Below are positions 23,901 to 32,900 of a DNA stretch of 64,000 nucleotides, piece after piece. The DNA is from Symsagittifera roscoffensis (Eukaryota > Xenacoelomorpha > Acoela > Convolutidae). The stretch covers positions 4,045,624 to 4,109,623 of the forward strand of contig NC_087071.1 in assembly GCF_963678635.1 (NCBI RefSeq), in the 5' to 3' direction. The translations under genes were made by a program, and so were the position numbers. How positions within the stretch are numbered: position 1 is the first letter of the stretch; the number at the start of each line of letters is the position of its first letter. The notes beneath the pieces are model-generated. The model saw only the letters and a program-made list of their open reading frames with translations. It was not told the DNA's origin and ran no database searches.

Positions 23901-26900
23901 TTTTTGGCTTCGAACCAATCGTAAATTCATCGGCTGACCGGGAATAAAAAACGACTTCGTCTACTAGGATATTTGGACACGTGACACTCCACCCAAAAAA
24001 GGGTTTTTCTTTTGTTTACCTGTGCTGCTTCAAAGGGGGAATCCTGATTGGATCTGTGCAGCTGTCTCTTTCCACTGTCACTCCAAGTGCCAATCAATTG
24101 CAGGTACACATTGGACTCAGTGTCTGCACCAGGAACATCTCCAGTTTGCACCTCGATTACGTAATTCACAACTGAAATTATGAAACTATTACATAATTTA
24201 AGACATAATTCACCACTGAAATTACGAAACTATTACGTAATTTAAGACATAATTTAACACTAAATTGAAGAAATTAAGACTAATTAATAACCCGAGAAAA
24301 TGAAAGCGCTAAAAGTGCTTTTTATTTGATTTTTAAAAAAACCTGGTTGACCTCCTTTGATCGCAAAATGAATGAAATCAAGCAATTCAATAAAATAAGT
24401 CTATGAAAATTTTTTAATCATACAAACTTCATACAATTTGCTAGAATGGTGTCATCAAATTTTCACTTTCTAGAATTGTTTAATAGTCTTAATAACATAA
24501 ACTGTGTTTTTTTAACCTGGCAGCAGGTAATCTCCAGGTCTGATGGCCGGAAGTTCTCTCGCAGTTGCCCCATCATCCAGCTGGCGAGACAAGAGGCGGT
24601 CGAACTTGAACTTGAGAAACTCTTCACTATCCACGTTGTGCATCTTCAACTGCAAAAAAATACAAACATAAAATACAAACAAGACTCGCTTGGCAATCCA
24701 AAGACTTCCGGATTGATTCCCAAACGAAATCAACTTTTCTGAAATCGGCCTGAATAAAAAAATCACCCCTGGCTTATATATTCCTCATTTTCTTCCTCAA
24801 AAGTCGGAACAAAAAGCAAAACTCAATAATTAATATCAATATTACAAATATTATATCAAATATTACAATATCAAATACAATTCAAATTCATGATGCTTCT
24901 AAGAAATATTAACCAACTTTTGAATTGGGTTTTGTTTTTACAGTACTAAAAAGTATTTTATTTAACGAAAGACAATGCAACAACAGAGCAAAATTCATGA
25001 CCAAAGTATTCAAAATAGCTCGAGATAGATTTTGACTTTTTGGTGTCTTTCTCTCAAAATTATCCTTGATAAACATTTCTAATATTGTTTATTTGATCAA
25101 CTCATGTTTACTTTTGGTTAAAATAGTTCTTGTTTCTGCATGGTCCATTTTTCCTAATATCTCGCATTACACACTGATTTATTTTGCGCAACGAACCTTT
25201 TTTACAACTCAAGGCTGTTTTTTTTGCGTCAAAATTTTTCGTGTGGCACCACTATTAGTCTATTTATTTATATCGTGGTTCAAGATATCCGAAATTCACC
25301 AAAAAAACTTATATCCTGTTATATACAATTTCTTATCACCCAAATAACCTTCAAAAGGGTTGCTGATTGTAGCCTGCTTAGAAATCGTCACTTGATTTTA
25401 CCAGTTGACCTTTGACAATGTCCCGTCAGAAACATTTATCGTATCATTGTACCAAAAATTATGCAATCCCAGTTGGTGTATTAAGTTAAAAATTCGATCG
25501 AAAAAATTTTCCTCGTCAGTTTTTTTTTATTGTATAAACAAATGATCTATTTTTGTTGATTAAAAATTTTTCCTGGCAAGCTTCGGGCGTAGCAGAAAAT
25601 TTTAAAACGAACTGTAACTTATCGAAGAAAGTAAAATTTATAACTGGGCCTATGTTGTCCAATTTTCCCACTTTTCAAGATGACGAAATATGAACACAAA
25701 ACAGTGCATTATAGCTGCCAAAATTGTTCTAAGCAAAAAACAGCAGTATTTTTTTGGATCATTCTGAAACAAAATTGTTTTAAATTGAACCCCAAAAAAA
25801 ATTTGCAAAAAATAGAAAATAAATTTTTGGCGCCGGCTGATATAATTTTTTTACGCCCCGTACCAAGAAATTCTTTATTTTTGACCTGAAATACCTTATA
25901 TCTAATCTAACTTTGTGATCAGAATTCTTTATGAAACTTTGAAATAAAGCAGGAATTTTGTTAAAACTTTGAATTTATCATTTTGTTTCTGATCAGAAAT
26001 TAGGTGAATCTAGGCTATTTCTAGCTAGAAAAAATTCCTCTGGTGATGCTCGAATCACCATCTTTCAGTTTTTCTAGGCGGTTGTGCTAACCACTAGGCC
26101 ACATGCCTTGATGTAGATTAATAGTTTTGGCTATCTAATCCAAAGTAACGCTTGTTATAAAAAGGTTTAATTCACATTGTATTGCTACGAATATTGTGTA
26201 TACTCAAAGTATGTTTATCTCGTTGAGCAATGAACTGATTTTTGGTTATTTCTTTCCAGAAACTGTTTTTTTTTTAAAGCTAGAAAGGAATTAGATCATT
26301 TCTGCACATAAAATACAAGAAAACATAGCTAGATATTAGATATAAATTTTTATCTAGAAAAACGGCCTCTGTTGGGTGCGGGGCTCAATTAAAATGTGCT
26401 TGTTGCGCGAAGGAAAAATTTTTTGCAAGCCACTGTGATTTTTCGAGAAAAACCTGATGAGCACATTTGTTGGTCCTTTTCCCCAGGAATTTTAAATTAA
26501 AAAAACATCTTTGGTCTTTTAAACTGCTCACCTGCTTGACGTGCCAGTTAGTTGGCTGGACAGACATGTCATCATGTTCCAGACGCACTTTGAAGATCTT
26601 GCCCACCTCCGGAATACTGATCTAAAATCAACCTAATTTTCGGAACCCAGCGAAAACTTTACCTCTTTTGTGGATACCTCTTTCGAAGTTACGATCGAAC
26701 CTGTCTTATTTAATGTATTAGTGTACTTAGTGAAGTTTTGGGATAAGCTCAAAAAATCCACAAACTGACACAAAATTGACTTTTTGGATATTTTTTAACT
26801 AACAGCTTTTAAAAATTATCTGTTGAAACGCGATTTATTTAAATATAACGAAAAGAAAAACCTGGAAATCATCTTTGGCATGTGACTGAAACAGCCTCCC

Positions 26901-29900
26901 CCCTCTTGCGACCCAATTCTCCTCCCCCAAATGAACCCTTTCGACCCCCCTGTCTCCGTATATCCACAGAGTGACTGTAGTTTGTTCTTCACACGGGGAG
27001 TCTCCTGTTTCCAACTGGATGTCCCAAGTTTCCAGCTTGAGGGGGACTAGAGCTTGGCTGTCATTGGCTAAAATTACACCACAAGAAAAATACAAAAAAT
27101 TTTCTTGTTTGTGTGTGTTTGAATATAAAATACGCAAACAAAACATCAGATGTCAAATGAAATGTTTTGGCTCAACACATTCGGCTCACTTTTGATAATG
27201 CTAATTTATCCTTCTGACCATTTGAAAAGTGCGGAGAAATTTTATATTCGGGTTTTTTTACATTCGGGTACTTTTTTATGCAATTGAATTCAAATTAGGC
27301 AAATACAGGGTTGACCAAAAATGCTAAGATAACTTTTTTATATGGAAAAAATGCTAGTCATATACTTCTCATGCAATTCCACACAAACAAAAAACTGCAT
27401 GATAAGTCTATGATTAGTAAATTTTTGTATATGGAAATTGTATGACTAGCACTTTCCCAAAAAATGAAAAAAAGAATACATTTTTTAAGTTTAATATCTC
27501 AAAAATTATGGAATGTGTTCGAAGAAATAGGAGTTTTTTTTAAATCTTTGAAAAAATATACACAGAAACGGATAGAAATCCAATTTTTGTGTATCCAGGA
27601 CTACGTTACGCAGGCAAAAAATTAAATTTTGCATGCAAAAATTTTTTTTGGAAATGTTTGTTAGAGTACAAAACTCGATTGGCGGTTAAAAAAATTAGGA
27701 CAAGTTCAGTTTTCTTCATCAAAACAATTTTTTGTCGCCATCAAAAAAATGCTAGTCATACAGTTTTCATATATGGAAATTCTACGATAACCATTTTTTT
27801 ACAAAAAAAGAAACATAGTTTTTTTCATCACCAGACTGTTTTATTTGGTTAAAAAAGCCGCAGAAACTAGTTCAAAATCGTTTTTGAATAATTTTTCAAG
27901 ATTGTATGAAAATTGTAAGACAAGCATTTTTCCGTACATTTGATATTGGAATTGTCTGACAAGCATTTTCGGTGTATGGAATTGTAAGATAAGCATTTTC
28001 GGTTTATGGAGGTCAACCCGGGTTATCAGACATTGATCAAAGCATACATAAACATGCCATACAAAAGAACTAGAAATTTTAAGCGTTTTTGAAGAAATTT
28101 ATCCAAAGAAACGGAAAAAAATCCATTCTTGTGTATCCAGGACTATGATACGCACACCAAAAAAAAATTTTGCATGCAAAATTTTGGAGCAATTTCAAAA
28201 TACTTTTGTAGTCGCCATCAAAAAACACTAGTCATACAATTTCCATAAATGAAAATTATATGATTAATGTTTTTTGAACAAAAATTCATCTTTTTATTTA
28301 TCTTTTTTATTTTAGCCAAAACAAGATAAAAGTTCTTTGAAAATTCGATGAACTCGTTATAGCAAAACGTATGACATTTTTATGATCAATAACTGTTCAT
28401 AGACTTTGTTGTGATTTGTTTTTAGTATCTTAAAATGACCTTCGGTATTTTAAATAATACCTGTTAAACATCTTAGTTACGACCATTGGTCGATATGAAC
28501 GGAGGTTTAGTTGTCCTTTTAACGTTCTTATTTCAAATACTTCTTTTTTAACCGTTTTATCCTTTCAAGCTTATGTACATACATTGTACACATAGAACCA
28601 TAGAATTAGAACAGTTTATTATGGCGCAGTGAAATGATTCGAATGTGCGTGGAATTCCCCCCTTTTGGCCAAACCATACTCTAGAGCCACCGCATGCCTG
28701 GACCCAATGGAGCGACCAATTCCAATTGGCGATCATTGCGAAAGAAAATCTGGATTTAGAGAGCCTACATGGACCAGTGATACCGGAGACGCAAATTCCA
28801 ATCTTGGAACAAGCAACAGGCAGCGAGTCGGACGCGGAAAAAGCCAACAGAGAGAGCAGGAACAAAAGCGCAATGAAACAGTAGGAATCCACCGAAGAGA
28901 AGCGGATCAACGAAGAAAAGAGGAAATTTAATGGAATGAGACGAACGGAGGCGGACAAGAAACTGCGATCAATTTTATTTCTAGCCCTAGGGAGCGAAAG
29001 AAAAAGAGTTTTTACACAAAAGAACCCAAGATTCTAGCAATATCGTTCTCTGAGTTCTGGACTCTACTAGACGCAGCATTTAACAAACCGCCCATCACTA
29101 CGTTCGAAAGATATAACTACTAAATCGAAAGCAGAAAGACCGCGAGTCGTACGAACAATTCTGGGGAGCACTGACGGACCTGGCAAGCACGTGCAACATC
29201 AAGGAATCTGACGAGGCGGAATGGATAAGAAACATCTTCATTTTTAACATGAAGAACACAGACACCCAGAGTAAGCTACTTTCAGCTACCATCAGCCGTC
29301 GGAAGCACTTAATCAAGCCCTAATCGACGAAAAGGGATACTTTAACCACCAGAAACTGACAAACATGTCACGGTCATCGACCAACTGGACAACTTTTAAA
29401 TCTTTTAGTAACCACAATCAAATCAAAAAGGAACCAAATTTAAACATCGAAAGGAGTAACTTGCGCATGAAATGCGGGAATACATTTACGAAAGGGCACT
29501 TAAACGTTTGCCCAGCAAAGGACATAACCTGTAAAAATTGTAATTATAAGGGACACTTCGCCAAATTATGTAAATCACGCAATAAGAGACCAACTGTAAA
29601 TACTGTATCAGATAATTATGTAAATACCAAGAATTGTACATACACACCTCCGGAAAACTCGTGGATGGAAGAAAAAGAATCGTGCGACGGTATAAATGCG
29701 TGGAACGAGTACGGATAGGGTGACGATGACAATTTCTCGGTGTTGAGCGGCAGAACAATTTACGACAAAGAAACTCCTGAACCTAGGCATCGGCTGGGAT
29801 ATGATTTTAAATATGAACATAACTGTAGATTCAGCAAGCCCTGTAAGTTTTTTAAAACAAAATATACTATACGAAATTAAACTAAGATACCCGAACCTCA

Positions 29901-32900
29901 AGATACACCCAGTGGAGAAAAGAATAAAAGACCTATACTGCGGATTCACCAAGGATACGATCAAAATTTTGGGAAAAATAATTGTCAGAACACAGTCCAA
30001 TGGGTGGATCAGCGAAGAAACCCCGTTCTTCATAACCGGCGGACACGAGAAAAACATCTTGGGGAACGACAATTTACCCAAACTGGGCATAGAAATAACA
30101 CAGAGGAAATGCCCCCAACCAATCTGCATGGTCAATTAACCCACACTCGAGAGTGAGTACAAAAACCTACCTTCAATATCTGACAAAATTTTTAACGAGT
30201 TCAAAAATCTATTCACTAGAGTGGGGAAAGTACCTAATGATCGAAAGGTAACTCATTTTCACTCACCTTTTAAACCAATACAGTCCAAAGGGAGAATAGT
30301 TCCACTCCATTTACTCGCGGGAGTGAACGAAGAATTAAAAAGAATGGAAACAGAAGGCCACATAATAAAATTAAAAAAAATGCGACGAAGATTTTTTTAT
30401 CAGTCCAATTGTAATCGCTCGGAAAAAGGATACTTCAATAAAACTGGCACTAGACTCTAAGCTATTAAATGATCAAATTTTTAAAAATAAGTATCAAATG
30501 CCGAGCATCCATGAACTTATTGTTAACGTGGCGCTCCAAATTTCAAAAAAATCCAACGGGCGAGTTTGGTTTAGTAAGCTAGACCTGAAAAACGCTTATA
30601 GCCAATTTAAACTATGCGATCAAACAAGTAAACAGTGCAATTCTAGCATAGTACGCGGTGAAACTACCGGAACATATCAATTTTTAACGGGATTTTACGG
30701 ATTGGGAGACATGCCCAATGAATTCCAACGGGTCATGGACTCACTGTTGAAAAATGTCTCTTTCACGAATTGTTACTTAGACGATATCCTGATAGCCTCG
30801 CGTGGATCCCTGGAAGAACAAAAATCAATAGTGTATAAAATTTTATCAATATTAGATAAGAACAACATGGCAGTTAAATGGGGGAAATGCGCATTTTTTA
30901 AATCTGACATCAAATGGCTTGGCTTCAAGATCTCAGGGGATGGTGTACGACCGTTGGTCGGTAAAGCCGACGCAATAAAAAGTTTGCCAACCCCGAAGAA
31001 TATTTCTGAACTACGTTCATTTTTCGGCTCGATAAACCAATACGTAAAATTCGTTCCTAACTTATCGACTTTAAGCTCCCCTCTTCGACCTCTATAAACA
31101 AAAAATTGGTATACAAATGGGATACTAACCATTCAATAGCGTTTGAGAAGTTAAAAACGGAAATTGTAAAAATTACAGAAAAGAGCCATTTCGATATGAA
31201 AGAGAAGACAAGACTGAAAATGGACGCTTCACATAACGGACTAGGGGCAACCCTAGAACAATTACAGGACGACCAGTGGAAAACAATCGCGTCTGCATCC
31301 AGATTTTCAAAAAACCATGAAATGAAATATTCTACCAACAAATTAGAGTTGCTGGGAGTCGTATGGGCTACAGAACAGTGCAGAAACTACCTGTACGGAG
31401 CGGAATTTCAAATCGTAACAGACCACAAGCATTACTATCAGCAAATCATGGAAACAAAACGATGCATATTCGATTGACCCGTTGGGTAAACAGACTTTTA
31501 CCATTCAATTTTAAAATTTCACATTTACCAGGAAGGGACATGGGCTTTACAGACCTTTTATCTAGACTTCCTTCGGGCAAAGCCCTTCCAATTTTCCATT
31601 ATGACGACGATTTTGTAGTCGCTTCAACCGACAAAATTCAGAACCTCTTATAAACTAAACAATATTCTAAAATAGTTACTGTAAATTCTGTAGATAGACC
31701 AACGGTCGCTGTAAATACTAATACGCGAGTTAAAACAATCCCATCGGGAAAGGAATATTCAAGCGACGTGATTGGTCAGAACCGGTTGAATAGCTCTTTA
31801 GCTTTACTTAATCTCAAGATTATTGCTGCTATCATATCTTGTATCGCTTAGTCGATAAAAATTTGCCACAATCAACACTCTCGGACAGAAAATTGCACTA
31901 CAATTTGCCAACCTGTCAATAATTCGAAGTGTAATTTTAAAAGTATTACCTTTACGGACAAAGTCCTTCGACATTTTTTTTACTAAACAGACACTTCATA
32001 CCATCTAGCAAGAAACAATCAGATCTCCCAACGGACAAAGTGAACGAACGTCTCTTGATCATCCCGGAAGAACATAATATCGCCCTCAAATTCAGAGACG
32101 ACCGAATTCCACCCGACCACGCAGACCTCGTAAGAAGATACAAGGCCGACTTGAATTTACTAAATTCCCCAATTCGCCCGGAAAACCACTGTTCGAAGAA
32201 ATTGCTTTAGATCATGACCAGAGAAGACAAGTGCTGTGGAATTTGATAGAGACGATAAAGAGGAATTGATCTATGGGCATACACGGGTTTTACATGAAGA
32301 ACTATGCCAAAGATCTTCACGTGAAGGATGAGCTACTCTTCTTAGACAATAAATTAGTCGTCCCAGCTACCTTCAGGGGAACTTTTAATTCGATGCTACA
32401 TCAGACTCATCCAGGACAGTTTTGGATAAAATCTCTCGCCAAATATTTGTGGTGGCCGCACATCTACTTGGAAATTTACCAACACGTGAGAACATGTAGC
32501 CAATGTCTAAAAGCTGGTAAGAACATTAAAGTGTTACTAGGCTCCCAGAAAATTTCGAAACTCCCGACGTTGACATTCGCGAACGCAGAAATTAACTTGG
32601 ACTTTGCGGGACCGTTGGACGCGTGCTGGGGTAACAATAAATACATCCTTCTTTGCATCGACCGTTACACAAAGTTTCCTTCGGCCAAGAACAACACCTC
32701 TACAAGAAACGTAATTTCATTTTTAAACGATTACTGTCACCTACGCGGATTCCCAAGGAAAATTAGAGTCGACCATGGGGCATGCTTCTTATCACATGAT
32801 TTCTGCGATAAATTTAAAATGGAAATTATTTACTGCAGAATCGGAGACCACAGATCCAATGGGCTAGTGGAAAGATTAATGAACACAATTAAATCAAAAT

